A stretch of DNA of 64,000 nucleotides from Kappaphycus alvarezii (GCA_002205965.3 NADL03000866.1:310001-374000); one strand, 5' to 3'; shown: positions 1 to 11,579, counted from the first letter of the stretch. Made by a program: numbers and translations. The notes: a model not told the origin generated them from the letters alone.

Positions 1-439
1 GAAAGAGCAGGGGGCTTCCGACAATACAGTGAGTGTTGATATCCCTGGTAAGTGAAACATAGAGATTGCGTGGATTAGAGACAAGTATTTCTGTATTTAA
101 CGCAGAAGGACCAACATTCCCCTTAAACTTCACTACACTGTACAACACAACAGGGCTTTCCTTCCCTTCAGCAGCCGACACAGTCATTATCTGCACTACC
201 TTATATTTGAACAATCTCCGAATGAGATCCCGCTTTTTCTTGTATGGTATTATGACCAAGTTACCATAACGAGAACCCTTCACCTCCCTTCCGTAAACGT
301 CAATGAAAGTCCGAATCGCCCTTTCCTCGGCATTGTTCTTTTCAGGGTCATTTTTGATATTAGCAGCGCAAAGATTGATAACGAATAGCGGGGATTTTAC
401 ATCCCCTGACGAGGGACAAGGTTGTGAGGTTTTGATTTC
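1..439 (-). CDS. Exon-like open frame, partial at window edge, unknown protein
   Basis: Read on the minus strand, one frame is open for about 146 codons from a TAA at 440-442 down to base 1, where the window cuts it. There is no early ATG, so it looks like an internal exon or a truncated gene rather than a complete CDS. The translation is ordinary soluble protein: a charged stretch (KNNAEERAIRTF), a lysine-rich patch (PYKKKRDLIRRLFKYK) and a beta-rich tail (VVLYSVVKFKGNVG). I do not recognise the family. The chromovirus 3' LTR lies 80 bp upstream and may have separated the exon from its gene. It could also be a degenerate element protein. Confidence 0.4.
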
Positions 440-522
440 TTACGGGCTGGAAGTTGGTAATCGAAAAGAGATTTAACACAAAAGCCATCTTCCGATGCAT
501 TTCCTCAACGTTGCTAGTAGTG

Positions 523-1053
523 TGTGGGGGTTTGGGCGCACAAGAGGTAATCGATGGTTGAACTGAGGGCTCATCTGATAGTTGGTGCTTCCGGTGAACA
601 GGCCGGAGCTTCAGACCAGGGTTTATATAGAAAAAGTACTCAACGACAACAATTGTAAATTGTAGGCAGACGATGCAAAATTCAAAGGTGTTCTAGAGGA
701 AAGGCCCTAAAGCCAAGAAACTAAAAGGGTTTGAAGATTCATGTAGAAACTCTCAGGGAGGTTGACAGCAGTAAACATCATGGCAAAGTTCCATTGGTCC
801 AATTGGAAAGAAGACATAAAGTAATTGCTGATTGGTGAGGTGGGAGAGGTTTCGAGAACCACGCGAAATCGCAACAATGGGGTCATGTGATTGGCTCGGC
901 ACGGGATGATATGGGTCTTGTGTTTTAAACCGGTGTCTGGGTACAGTGCACAACTTGCATTGATGTCTTGGTACAGTGTAAATCTCGGTAACGGTTACTG
1001 GCGGGATACTGTCAGTGTATTTTAGGGGATTTTGGGGAACAATCGTTACATCA
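523..1053 (-). repeat. Chromovirus 3' LTR
   Basis: A 531-bp LTR; on the minus strand it begins TGATGTAACGATTG and ends near CCCCCACA. It is closely similar over its whole length to the solo LTR at 18791-19307, which defines its ends. It contains a TATATA box (minus strand, around 625-635). A purine tract (AGAGGGGGGAG) directly precedes it in element sense, as expected for a polypurine tract. The pol stop codon (TAA, 1046-1048) lies a few bases inside the LTR. Confidence 0.85.
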
Positions 1054-2420
1054 CTCCCCCCTCTGAAGAAGAATCGCCGCGATTCTTGTATCTATATAGC
1101 AGATCTTCACAATGTTTGAGATCCTTTTCTGATAGCCATGAGTTCTCGTGGTCTGCATATCCTTTCCATTTAATGAGATTCTTGTTTTTTCCTTGTTGTC
1201 TCTTGTGACTAAGAATGATTTCGACCTCATATACTTGTTGTCAACCTTGAACCTGTGTAGGTTGTGGCGGTGGAGTTTCTCCATCAAACCTATTTTCAAA
1301 GTACGGCGTGAGGATATTAGCATAGAAAGCATTGTGAATTTCTCTATCGATCATTGGTTGGGAAAGAATTAACCGGTACGTAACTCCGTTTATATCCTCA
1401 GATATTTCGAATGGCCCACAATACTTCGGGTTCGGTTTTCGAGATCCTGCACCATCTTTAAGATCTAAGTTTTTCGTGGACAAACAGACTTTGTCACCAA
1501 CTTTATAAAAAGAAGGTCCTCTACTTCTATTGACATACAAGGCAGTGGATTCAATTAATTTTTTAATTTGTTCTTCGGCTTTTCTCAGGGTTGTTGCATG
1601 TTTTTGACGAACTGTGCTGCAGCAGGTTTGTCTGCGGAGAGTATGTCCAAAGAGACAGTTCAAGGGTGGATTCCATAATTGAGAAAGAACGGAGAGAATG
1701 TTTTAGTGGCATTAATAGATGAGTTGTAAGCAACTTCGAAGTCTACCAAGTATTTGTCCCAATCTGACTTGTCGAAGCTAACAAAAAAACGAATTAATTC
1801 TTCGATCTTTCTGTTCATAATCTCAGATTGTCCATCTGTTTGTGGGTGATACGCTGAAGAAGGGGATATCTTGGTACTCAGAAGGTGGAACAGACTCCTC
1901 CAAAACTTGCTCATAAACATAGAATCCCTATCACAAATGATATTCGTCGGAATTCCGTGGTTTCTGTAGACATGGTCCTTGAACAGCTTGGCAGTTGAAG
2001 GAGCATCTATTTTAGGCTTGTTTGGTATAATTCTGATCATCTTTGATAATCTGTCAACGACAGTTAAGATGCAATTGTTTCCTTTAGTTGACCTTGGATG
2101 GGGTGTAATGAAGTCCATCGTTATGTGAGTCCATTTGGTTTTCGGTGGATCCAGGGGTTGTAAAAGACCTGCGGGTTTCTGATTAGATGGCTTGTCCCTT
2201 TGGCAGTGACAAGAACGAACGTACTGAAGGACATCAGCACGTAGGATTTTCCAGTAAACCTTCGGTGATATTCTAATGATTTTTTTTGGTTATTCCTAAG
2301 TGTCCAGTACTTGGAGTCGAATGGTAGTCCTGCAACAACTTGACTTTAAACGTTCCTTCTAGTATGCAAAATTTTACGTGTCTTAACAAAAGCGATTCCT
2401 TTCTTTCGAAAGGTGGTTTC
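1046..2420 (-). pseudogene. Chromovirus integrase with GPF module and chromodomain
   Basis: The integrase inserts cDNA into the genome. The catalytic core is at 1660-2118 and slightly upstream: DFITPHP and TVVDRLSKM (first Asp region), CDRDSMF (second Asp), HPQTDGQSEIMNR (catalytic Glu). The segment 1241-1663 carries the C-terminal GPF/Y-type module (KYCGPFEI, VTYRLILS, NAFYANILTPY). In a third frame, 1046-1243 encodes a good chromodomain (YEVEIIL, LIKWKGY, NSWLSEKDL) running to the TAA at 1046. Chromodomains of this class are known to bind histone marks and guide integration. Frameshifts separate all three pieces. The N-terminal HHCC zinc-finger part (about 2120-2420) is poorly preserved. 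Confidence 0.8.
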
Positions 2421-2639
2421 GGATCTTTCTACTCGTCTTTGAAGCTTTCATCTAGGTGGTAGTCTTTTACAAGCTCTTCGAAATCGGATGATTCAAAAAC
2501 GGAACAGAAATATTTTTTGATTCCGAAGATGTTTTCATTATTACTTCTTGGAGTAGCTCTTTGTTTTGATTGTGGGGTGAGGGTACATTCTGGGTTGTCA
2601 TGAGAGGGAATAGGCAACTATATTTGATTTCTCGGAGAC

Positions 2640-3209
2640 GGGTATAATCTTGAAATCAAAGTCAACTAATCTTTCCAACCATCTAATCTGTCTCTGTGAC
2701 AGATTATCTTGTGTCTAGAGCTATCTCAACGGGTAGTGGTCAGAATGAGCAGTGAAAAAGTTCCCATAAAAGTATGCTCTCCACCACTTTAGGCAGTCGA
2801 CAATGGCCAAAAGCTCTATTCCGTGGGCTGCATAATTCTGTTCGGCATCATTTAAAGTTCTGGATGCGAAAGCGACTGGTCTCTTGTCCTTCGCGGTTCC
2901 TTGTTCCAATACAGCACCAATTGCGTATTGGGAAGCATCTGTAGTAACATAGATCGGTAGACTTGAATCGAACTTTCGAAGAACTGGAGCGTTGCACAAT
3001 ATTTTCTTCAAGGTTTGAAATGATTTTTCTTGAGTTTCTGTCCAATCAAAACAAGCGTTCTTTGTCAACTCGGTAAGTGGTTTCGAAATTAAGGAACAAC
3101 CCTTAATGAACCGTCTATAATAGTTTACAAACCCTAAGAATGACTGAAGATGTTGTTTGTTCCCAGGCGTCGGCCATTCCGTAACGGCTTTAATCTTGTT
3201 AGGATCCAC
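2640..3209 (-). pseudogene. Chromovirus RT connection and RNase H
   Basis: Continues pol. The segment LQSFLGFVNYYRRFIKG is the conserved RT thumb/connection motif. The RNase H domain follows, with VTTDASQYAIGAVLEQ (catalytic Asp in TDAS), RPVAFASRTLNDAEQNYAAHGIELLAIV (catalytic Glu) and HSDHYPLR (catalytic Asp of TDHxxL, here SDHYPL). The frame is open from 2721 to 3209 and then stops; sequence from 2640 to 2720 still reads as RNase H in another frame. Confidence 0.8.
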
Positions 3210-3800
3210 ATAAATTCCTTCTTGGCATATGATGTGCCCAAGATACTCTACTTATTTAACACCAAAGACAAACTTTGACAATTTGGCGAATAAAGTTTCC
3301 CTTCTAAGGATCTCCAATACTTCAGCGATGTGTTTCAGATTTTCTGCCCATGTTTTACTAAAAATAAGAATGTCATCCAGATATACGATAACAAAAATGT
3401 CTAGTACATCTTTAAAAATGTCGTTCATAAGGCCCATGGAAGTCGCTGGGGCATTTGTCAATCCAAATAGCAATACCCGAAATTCGAAATGTCCATATCG
3501 AGTTGTAAATGCCGTGACTGGTATTGAAGATTCATCCAGTCTGATCTGATGATAGCCTGACCTCAGGTCTATTTTGGAGAAGTACTTTGATCCTTTGAGC
3601 TGATTGAATATATCGTCTATGCGTGGAAGTGGATAACTTTTCTTTACAATAAGCCGATTGGGTGCTCTGTAATCCACACACATCCGCAATGAGCTGTCCT
3701 TCTTCGTCACGAAGAGAATTGGGGCTCCCCATGGGCTTTTGCTTGGTCTAATGAAATCACTCTCCAGCAGCTCATCTATCTGCTTGCGAAGTTCCCCTAT
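3210..3800 (-). pseudogene. Chromovirus reverse transcriptase domain
   Basis: The RT copies the element RNA into cDNA. The motifs are in order: RMCVDYRAPN (usually DYRxLN), YPLPRIDDIFNQL, FSKIDLRSGYHQI with its catalytic Asp, FGLTNAPATS (usually ATFQ), and the catalytic box YLDD at 3372-3383 within VIVYLDDILIFS. The best frame is 3252-3710. The start of the domain is in another frame, and a stop separates RT from RNase H. Catalytic aspartates are kept, but the frame breaks and the ATFQ to ATSM change show decay. Confidence 0.85.
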
Positions 3801-4126
3801 TTCTTTATCCGAAAGACGGTAGAGACCCTTTTTCTGGGTTTTGCTTCTTTTTCTAATTCAATCTTGAAATCATACTTCCTCTTCGGGGGAAGCCTTTTGG
3901 AAGTCTGTTTGGGAATACATCCTCATACTTGGTAAGTATGTCTCGAATCTCTCCGTAATAGGTTTCTTTAGAATAGGACTTTGAACTTAGGGGTCTCAAC
4001 GGTACTCTATATGTCCCATAATTGTTTTTCAAAATCAGTGAGTATTGATTCTGCGGAGACGAAAGAATTCAGTAGCCTTTCATTGGCAGCAATAACGTAA
4101 TTTTCATCCTTATAATTGAATGAAAC

Positions 4127-4456
4127 TTAATTTTCGGCGGTATCGATAATCGCTTTATGGGATCCACACCACTCTTTCCCAAGGATTGCATCATACCTCT
4201 TCAGGGAGCTTATGGCGAAGTACAGTGCTTCGGTGTATTTATTTATCTGTACGATAACAAGATGCGGTGTTCGCATTAATTTTTGATCAACACCATTCGC
4301 CATTTCGGCAAGTTTTTCTGATTCTTCGGTTAAAATCTTATGGTTATCGCAAAATGATTTGCTGAGGAAATTACCCTCACCGCCGGGGTCGATGATGATT
4401 TTAGCTGGTCTGTTATAAATGACTCCTTTAACACTAAGAGGTCCGCGTGGTGGCAT
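4127..4456 (-). pseudogene. Chromovirus aspartic protease region, active-site mutant
   Basis: A retropepsin-like domain of about 110 codons between gag and RT. The active-site triad expected as D-S/T-G reads IIDPGGEGNF here, so the serine/threonine is replaced by proline. The flap and C-terminal part are recognisable (YDAILGKEW is the usual 'DVILGxxWL' motif of gypsy proteases). The frame ends in a stop at 4127. Given the altered catalytic loop it is not expected to be active. Assignment rests on position and on the two motifs. Confidence 0.65.
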
Positions 4457-5488
4457 TGGAAGGTTGGGGTCGGTATGGCCCTAACTAGTTGTTTGGATCT
4501 TACTGTTGCAAGAATGAGATTTCTTTGATCTAGAACTCAATGAAGACCGTCGGTCAGTTATTCCGGGCTTTTGGGCAGTTCTTTGCTATGCATCCTTTTT
4601 GTCTGCATCTTAGCATAGTCCTTCACGCTTGCATCTGTCGAGCTTTTCCTTATCAAGCTTCTGTAGATTCAAATTTGATGACTCGACACCACACTTTACT
4701 TCCACCTTTCCTATTTCCATTGGTACAGGGCCATTATTTCCGGCAGATGAATTTCCATACATCAATTTTCCACCAGACTTGGTATTTCTCAGGGGTTTCT
4801 AAACGCCTATACGCCGCCTCCACTCTTTCTGCGTCCCCCATAAGATCGGAAAGCTTGGTGTATTCTTTCGTGCATAAGGTTTTCCAAATGTATGGTTTCA
4901 GGCCGCATGAATATCTATCTATTTGATCTTTTACTCCAATGTTTGGTATTTCCAATAAGATTTTGTTAAAAGCATCATTAAATGTTGGAACGTCCTTGAT
5001 TTGTTTCCAGCGAGCCAGTTTGTCTCGGGCGATTTTTTCTTTGTTTATCGTCTCAAATCTGTTAAGGAGAGCAGCCTTCAATTCTTTCCATGTTTGAATT
5101 TCCTTCCCGCCGCACTCTTTGAATAGCCCATCCACCATTCATGAGCATTTCCCGATAGATAGCTCAGAGCAATGTTCATAGTAGCTTGCCCATCTGCTTC
5201 ACCCAGGTAATTCTCCATCTGCACGCACCAGCTTCCGAGAGACCCTTTTCCACCGAAAGAGCCCAGTTTATTCTTCTTAGGGGCGTCCTTGTTTTCATTT
5301 TGACTACTACAGGTACCAGTATTGATCCTGATGAGAGATAGTTCATTGTCGACGGCTCCTACCTTTTGAGCAGCATTATTGAGCTGATTCTGCTGCACGG
5401 AGATCTAATTATGGGCCTCTTTCAGCTGACGTTGAAGTTCGCTTACAGCTTGAGCGAGAGCCTCTACTGTAATTCCAGGAGTTTCCAT
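4457..5488 (-). pseudogene. gag: Chromovirus gag (capsid and zinc knuckle), broken
   Basis: Gag builds the virus-like particle. The frame starts at ATG 5486-5488, is interrupted by a TAG after about 27 codons and resumes (QQNQLNN...). It contains a Retrotrans_gag-type capsid region with the typical GNAHEWW and TWKELKAALLNRF motifs at about 4900-5240, then shifts frame. At about 4570-4640 a degenerate zinc knuckle is visible (CLRCRQKG, then C in place of H, then C), preceded by the usual LDKEKLDRCKREG segment. The loss of the knuckle histidine, the stop and the frameshifts make it non-functional. Protease follows directly, as in the gag-pol arrangement of the family. Confidence 0.7.
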
Positions 5489-5527
5489 GGCCTTTTCGTA
5501 TTGGCTGATACAGTCACAGAAGAAGAA

Positions 5528-5650
5528 GTTTAATGCGTTCAGTATCTACTGTGGACTGCGCACGTCCTAACTATACGGTTAAGATCTAACCGGATGTACG
5601 TCGTCGTCCGTGCGCATCGGTGCTCGCGACAGTATAGCTTCAGCGATGGA
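5528..5650 (-). repeat. 123-bp repeat unit shared with the far side of LINE A
   Basis: This unit resembles 17461-17583 and the partial unit 17584-17630 in the same orientation. Shared landmarks in order are TATCTA, ACTGCGCA/ACTGCAGA, CTATACGG, CTAACCGGATGT and GCTCGCGA. It sits just past the 3' end of LINE A in element sense, while its partners sit just upstream of the LINE start. It may be a 5'-UTR-type monomer or a pre-existing target repeat. Confidence 0.55.
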
Positions 5651-5778
5651 GAACCAGAGGGTGCAACTCAGTCGCTGGTAGATACGGCGGCGGACAATGC
5701 CAACTGTCGAGTGACACTTGGACGCGATCCGCGGAACTAACTCCTCGATGAATGCAATAGTTCCAGGGGAAGGGGCAC

Positions 5779-8171
5779 CTAGGGAATCAAACGCCAGAGG
5801 TCGAAACGTGAAGTTCGACGTATAAGGCGCAGAAGATGGGCCAGTCGATGGAGCGGGGAGCGTCGGGCGATGTTGCGTTCCAGGGTGGTAACCTTGTCGC
5901 GGGCCGCCAGTTCAGCAGCGCCTCCGGCAACCTGGGTCGCATTGGTGCGAACTGCGGCCTTGAACGGTGAAACGACGGTGATGTCACAGGCAATGGGGCG
6001 CAACGTTGTGCCTTCCGGGTTCGGTGGTGGTTGTACAAAATTTTCGGCGGGGCGAAGCTCAGTGCTCGGGACGAGGAACGGAACCTCATGCCGAGTATCC
6101 AGACCCGCGGCGCGGTAACGTGCGTCGCAATCGCATTACATAGCGAGTTGTAGCGGTGACGACGGCCGAAGTCAGGGCAGCAGAGGTCGGCGGCGTGATC
6201 CCGAGGGTGTCCAAGGGGTGGTCACAGTGGTGGCAGTTGAGGGCCATGGGGTCATCATACACTGGCAGTCCGAGGTGACGGCGGAGCATGGTCTGCCAGT
6301 GTGTAATGTGGACCTTCGTAGCTGCCGTGGGGTGAGCGAAGAGAAACGCCGCAGCGGGGCTGCGGCGGAACGCTAGGCCACGGATGCGATGTCGAATGTC
6401 GGCGTCGCTATGGGCGGTCGAGTTTGGGGCATTCTCCCAGGAGTCGTCGTGCCAATGTACTCTTGCCCGCGCCTCTTGCTGCACCCGTTTGAGAAGGGTT
6501 AGTGTGTTGGTGGGTGAAGCAGCTAGAGTTGGAGGGTCAAGGGTGGAAAGGTCGACTATTCCGTGGATGGAGAGGGCGAAACGGGGGAGAGGAGGCCCAG
6601 CCTGACAGAGGAGGAAGGACCAGTCGCCGCGGTAGCGGCCAGAAGCTAGTGCACAAGCACGCAGCGTGGCGTATGCGGCAGTTCGCTGCCGTGCGGGCGC
6701 AGCATCAATGATGCTGGCGGCGGCAGCGCCGTGGATGCATAAGGCGATGCTTTCGAAGCCCTGGCCTCCGAGGTGCATGGGGAGGCACACTTGGTCCCAG
6801 GCTCGGTCCGTGAGAGCTATGCCGTGTAACTTTTGATATGATGACCGTTGTAGATCATCAAATTCTTCTGCGGCGGACTCTGCTAAGCGCGGATCTGAGA
6901 GATTGAACATATGCGATAGGAGGCATGCAGAGGCACGGATCCGGTTCATGTGGAACCGGGCTCGGGCGTCGGGGACCAGCAGGAGGCGGTCCAGGTTACG
7001 GCGGCACTGAGCAATAGTAGACCGGAGAAAACTCTCCCTGAACGTTTTTTTCCCAATGGGGGCCCCTAGAAGCGGAAAGCCGTCCCGCGAGGATTCTGCG
7101 AGAGGGAATTCCGCTAAGAGGGCTGCTCGATCCGGCGGCATGACGTGAGGCCAATGTATGCGTGTCTTTCGTTGGTTGACGTGGAACCCAACCGTGGGAC
7201 CATCTCGGGCAAGGAGCCGGAGCGCCTAACGGATGGCGCCAAGGTTCCCGACGATCATGCGGTCATCGGCGTACCATTGGCAGAGAGCAATGTTGGGGAT
7301 CTCAGCAACCCGATGGATGAGGGGTTGAATCGTTAGCGAGAACAACAACATGCTGGCCGGGTCACCCTGTTGAGTGCCCTGGGCACTTGGTATGACGGTG
7401 CGATCCCGGTTTGGGACAAGCAATGGCGGTTACATTTGACCATAGATCATGTTTGCGAAGCGGGCTAGCGAGGGGCGAGCATTGATAGGTGGTCCAGCAT
7501 AGACTGCCAATCAACGCGGGTAAAGGCTTTGTTGGCGTCTATGAGGACCGTGGCGACGTTCGGGTGGCAGAGAAGCGGCAGAGTGTCGTGCGGATGTCTT
7601 GGACAATATAGTCCAACCCGGCTTTAACACCATTGGCCGTCTGATGCGGCGACAGAACCGAGTGTGAATCGGCTATTGCGGCGGGGAGCAGTGCCTTCGT
7701 CACTATTATGCGAAGCACAGACCCGATGGCGATCGGGCGGACCTTGTCGGGAGTCGGCTGAAGTGGGAGGAGCGTCGCCGCTGCCACGAGGGGAGCACAG
7801 CGTCCGGGAGTTCCCCCGTGCGAGCCAGGAAACGATCTGTGTCAGGACACGCAGACCGGTCACGCCGGCCTCAGGACTGACGCGAGTCTCAACCAAGAGG
7901 TGGAACCAGCGGGACGGCGTTCGTTCGGGTCCCGCGGTGGTGACCCGCGGGACGCCGGGTACCGCGTGTTCCACAGCGGCCTCAGTAATGCACGGGGGCG
8001 ACGGGAGTCGTCCTTCCGGGAGCGGCGAGACAGGGCGCGGCGGGGACGGGTACAGATCCCTGAGCCGCTGAATCGTCGCCGAGTCGTTGACGTCGGCGAG
8101 CGGGCCATTGTGGATGGCACGCATGGCCTTACCGTATCGCGAATCAGCGCAAAGGGCCTCTGCACGGCGGA
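5779..8171 (-). pseudogene. LINE A, C-terminal half (RT, zinc finger, RLE nuclease), broken
   Basis: Minus-strand non-LTR retrotransposon polyprotein, continued from 15662-17449 across the G1 insertion. RT landmarks: KVRPIAIGSVLRI (about 7700-7740), the GTQQGDPASMLLFSL motif (about 7330-7390) and the catalytic box YADD at 7262-7273. Downstream are LLGAPIG, a long alpha-rich thumb/linker, and the zinc-finger start CHHCDHPLDTLG (about 6190-6235). At 5779-6003 an RPIACDITVVSP segment matches the catalytic region of the PD-(D/E)XK restriction-like endonuclease found in R2-type LINEs. Several frameshifts and stops (for example after the YADD box and inside the zinc finger) show it is dead. The protein reads from the 351-codon frame 6086-7141 and flanking frames. 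Confidence 0.8.
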
Positions 8172-8892
8172 TGATAGGGGTAAATCGTCGGGAGAAGAGA
8201 TACTTAGAACCAACTACCCCAAGACGGAGGTGTTGCGAGCGACAAAAGTGCTACCGTGGTATAGTTGAACGAATAAAAAGGAGTGTATATGGGAGAGAGT
8301 TGAGAGGGCTACAAGCGAATATAGAAGGGGCAGGTTCTGCCAATGATGCTCTGCGACCAGCTTAGGAAAACGTTTTTTTGGGTCTGAAGTTCACTCTCAA
8401 CTTCCTACTACTCGGAGCTTGACCTGAAGTTGTCTGCCAACTTGCTTCACCTCCACTAAAGGAAGCAGTTTACTCGGCTTATATAGACTTTTGGCTACCC
8501 CAAAAGTCTCAAACAAACATACTAATAACCATAAAATGCATTCACGGGAATCGTGTGAACCAGAGAGACTATTAGAAGATATTTCCTCAAGGTAAATATC
8601 TAGGTGCCATACCCATGCCAGCCACCCATCGGCCAGGGGTGGGGATTGATGTGGCCATTATATAGACCTTTCCGAGTCACTCGTAGTATCACCCACAACC
8701 TGGAACTGTACTGACATCTGCTATGACAGCGTGTCCAAAAATAAAAAAAATCAACCGATGAATTTGCCCCACTCCCCCAACTTAAAAATATCTTGCAAAT
8801 TCAAAAACTGTAAAAATATCTTCCCAATTCCGATACTGTATACAATTATGGTCCTCATATAGATTTTTTCGTGTGCGAATTTGCGCACATCA
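8172..8892 (-). repeat. G1 3' LTR
   Basis: 721 bp, homologous along its whole length to 14942-15661. Ends are TGATAGGGG... and ...GCGCACATCA on the plus strand. About a dozen differences to its partner were counted by eye, which makes G1 older than G2. Confidence 0.92.
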
Positions 8893-8928
8893 TGCCCTCC
8901 CGCTCAAGACGAACGTCCCGACTCGTCC

Positions 8929-10344
8929 TCAATGCTCTTGTTGTTCTTGTGGGAGTTCTATCCATTCGTCAGGAAGAGTATAGGGTTCACTGAAAGGATA
9001 TGGTAGTAGCTCATTTTCAATATGATGAGAGATTGTGTACCGTGCGATGACCGGCTCATCTCCTTGGTCAAGAGTTTCGTAGATTCGGCGTATGGTTTCA
9101 TAGTGTACTCGAATGAGCTTCTCCCGTTTCACTTCTCCAAACCTTCCAAATGTGAGGTAATAAACGTAGTATGCTAACTTTTTTGGCAACGGGTCCAGAA
9201 ACGGGTATCGGAAGGAGAAAAAAGCACGCAACATAAGGACTGAGTCCTCACAAGTAAGGTGCGCCCCGTGAATGGTCTCGAAGCACATGCAAATACTAAT
9301 GGCAAAAAAATAAATTAATTCTGCTTCTCGAGGGTCCTCTTTCATTTTGCGAAGCCAACGTCTAATTAGTAGCCGTCCAATAATTAAGGACGCATAGTTT
9401 CCCCCTGGGAGACTAGGCGGTGTTTGAGGTGATCTTCTTGGCGATCTTCCTCGCTGCTCCCGACGCCTTGCCCTCTTTGATGATCCGCCCCGGTCACTTG
9501 ATAGTCCTGCTCGTATCATCATCACGGTCTCGGGAGGATCTTGGTCTTCAGGTGAGGTTTTGTTTCTGAGTGGAGCAACGTAAGGTTCCCATAGAGGATA
9601 AGGGACCAGTAGATATTCCATATTAGGGGGCAAGCTGTATCCTCTCATTCGCACATCTTGGTTGTTCTTCAGAAATAAGTAAACCGGACGGATAATGTTC
9701 ATATATGTTTGCGACAAGTCTTCGATAGCTACCATTCCATACCTTCCTATAGAGTAATGATATATTACTTCCACAAACTCTAGACCTGCTTACGTGAGCC
9801 TTCCGTTTTGGAATTGGAATAGAACTCTGATTAATAGTCGGAAATCTTCTTGAGGTATCAATGGTCCATTCACGTACGAAAACATAGGCATGTATTAATG
9901 TAGAAACGGATGATTACGTGGAGTTCGTAGTAGTCACGCGTAATCGAGATGATCCATTCCCAGGCCCTTTTTCCTCCCATAGGAATCATTATATAGTTAA
10001 AGATGAGTATGCCCCTTGGTTGCGCATAGTCCTGTGTGAAAAGGAAATCTTCGGGCCTCTGATGGTTAAGAGCCAGACGACGTGCCTGGATGGCCCTCCT
10101 TGATCTCTTCCCTGAGCTTGAACAGAGCTTATAATGCGGGTGTCTTACCTCCGTGACGATGGAAGGGTTCGAGTACTTTGTTTGGAAGGCCGGCCACTCC
10201 ACAGCCTGTTGCATTGCTTTTCCGTGTGCTGCAATTACTTTAGAGCCGACTGAAAAAGTTTGGACTGGAGGCTCTGCATCCTTTTTTCTTGTCTGTGTTA
10301 GTGCGCGGTGTGTTCTCCAGCCTTCGGTGGCCAGTAGTTCGACT
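8929..10344 (-). pseudogene. G1 integrase tail and tandem-module extension
   Basis: After an SH3-like integrase tail (KYSNPSIVTEVRHPHY, 9870-10214) the frame enters module A (KRAWEWIISITRDYYELHV) and is broken near 9870-9775 by a frameshift and a TAG. It then runs open as 8929-9774 through the end of module A (YHYSIGRYGMV, PYPLWEPYV), a linker, and module B (ISICMCFETIHGAHL, TFGRFGEV, PYPFSEPYTL). The linker differs strongly from G2/G3 and is rich in Arg/Ser/Pro, whereas the modules align well. The function is unknown; see the finding on this extension. Confidence 0.75.
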
Positions 10345-11579
10345 TATCTACTCTCTTCATCGGTAGTATTTGTTTCCATGTCTCTCTGCAACATTCTAGG
10401 AGCCCTCCCGTACATTAGTTCGAATAGAGAGCGTCCACTTCTTTCCTCTTCTTCGACGATAGCCGTATAATACTTTTGGTAAGGCATCTTCCCACCGGAT
10501 TTCATTCTCCGACATATTTTTCGATATTGCTCGTTTGATGGTTCCAACCATCCTCTCCGCTTTCCCGTTTGACATAGGAGCGTATGCGAGAACTGTCTTT
10601 AGCTGAATACCTTTTTCTTCCAAGAAACGAAGCAGTGAAGTTGCAGTAAAACAAAGGGCGTTATCCGAGATGATCCTTTTGGAAGACCAAACGGTTCAAT
10701 TATTTCTCTTTCGATGAATCTCAGGACCACTTCAGCATTGGCCTCTTCAACTGCAACTGCTATTGGCCATCCAGTAAGATGTTCCACGCCTATAAGGAGA
10801 TATTTGTTTCCGGAAGAGGTTTCATTGAATGGGCCGGCAAAGTCAATTGAGAATGTTTCAAAAAGACCGGAAACTGGAAAGCTTAGAGTTGTCTTATACT
10901 TTCGTATCGGAGTGAATTTTTGACAGTTGTTGCAGCTTTTCACGAAATTATAGACGTCATTATGGATACCGGGCCACCAGAATCTCTCCGTAATGAACTT
11001 TTTGGTTGTTTCGAGATCCCAATGCCCTAGCTCATCATGAAAATTCCTCAAGATCTTCATTCTTTCTTTCATAGGGGCCAATAGTCGAGGACCGGCTTTA
11101 GTGTGCCGGAAGAGTTTCCCATTCCACAATATAAAAGCCTTTTGATTCCTGCGTACCCAATTTCTATGTTCCAGATTAAATTTTCTCATTTCTAGTCCAT
11201 CCAAGAACTTAATATGTCCGTAAATATTAGGTTCGTACTCTGTTTCGTTCGGCGCTTGCACCTCGGCAACTCCGACGATGTCCTCGGAAGCTTTTTCACT
11301 TGTACTCATTGGATCCCTCAAGCGGGATAGGTAATCGGTAGGCTGATTATTGCGTCCGGGTCGATACACAATTTCAAACCGATATTCCGCGAAAATGTCG
11401 AGCAATCGGGCCAAGCGGTGATGTACATCCTTCTTTTGGAATGCTGTCTTAAGTGCCTGGTCATCAGTTATCAAGACAAATTTCTCGAGTGATAAAAAGT
11501 ATACGCGAAACTTTTTCAGCGCGAAGACGACAGCCACCGCTTCTTTCTCGCAGACTGAGTATCTCTTTTCCGCATCATT
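10344..11579 (-). pseudogene. G1 RNase H end and integrase core, frameshifted
   Basis: Frame 10599-11537 covers the end of RNase H (MAVVFALKKFRVYFLSLEKF, ITDDQAL) and the integrase. The HHCC zinc finger reads FHDELGHWDLE with CNNCQKF, and the core begins FSIDFAGPF with its first catalytic Asp. Near 10690 a frameshift hits the second Asp motif (expected IISDNALCF). The third catalytic motif is in frame 10396-10623 (APMSNGKAERMVG, catalytic Glu). A last frame change lies at about 10460. G1 cannot make integrase as written. Confidence 0.8.

Larger units (their letters stand above)
523..5488 (-). mobile_element. Ty3/gypsy chromovirus, 5' LTR missing
   Basis: Minus-strand LTR retrotransposon with the order gag, protease, RT, RNase H, integrase, GPF module, chromodomain, 3' LTR, which is the diagnostic order of Ty3/gypsy chromoviruses. 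Every gene carries stops or frameshifts, so it is inactive. The gag start codon is at 5486-5488. Only about 40 bp of leader remain upstream before unrelated repeat sequence starts at about 5528. The 5' LTR is therefore absent, and a possible primer-binding relic (CTGTATCAGCC) is all that can be seen there. Confidence 0.85.

Noticed and set aside
7145-8365. Plus-strand frames opposite LINE A as genes
   Set aside because: They are shadows in GC-rich coding sequence of the minus-strand LINE.
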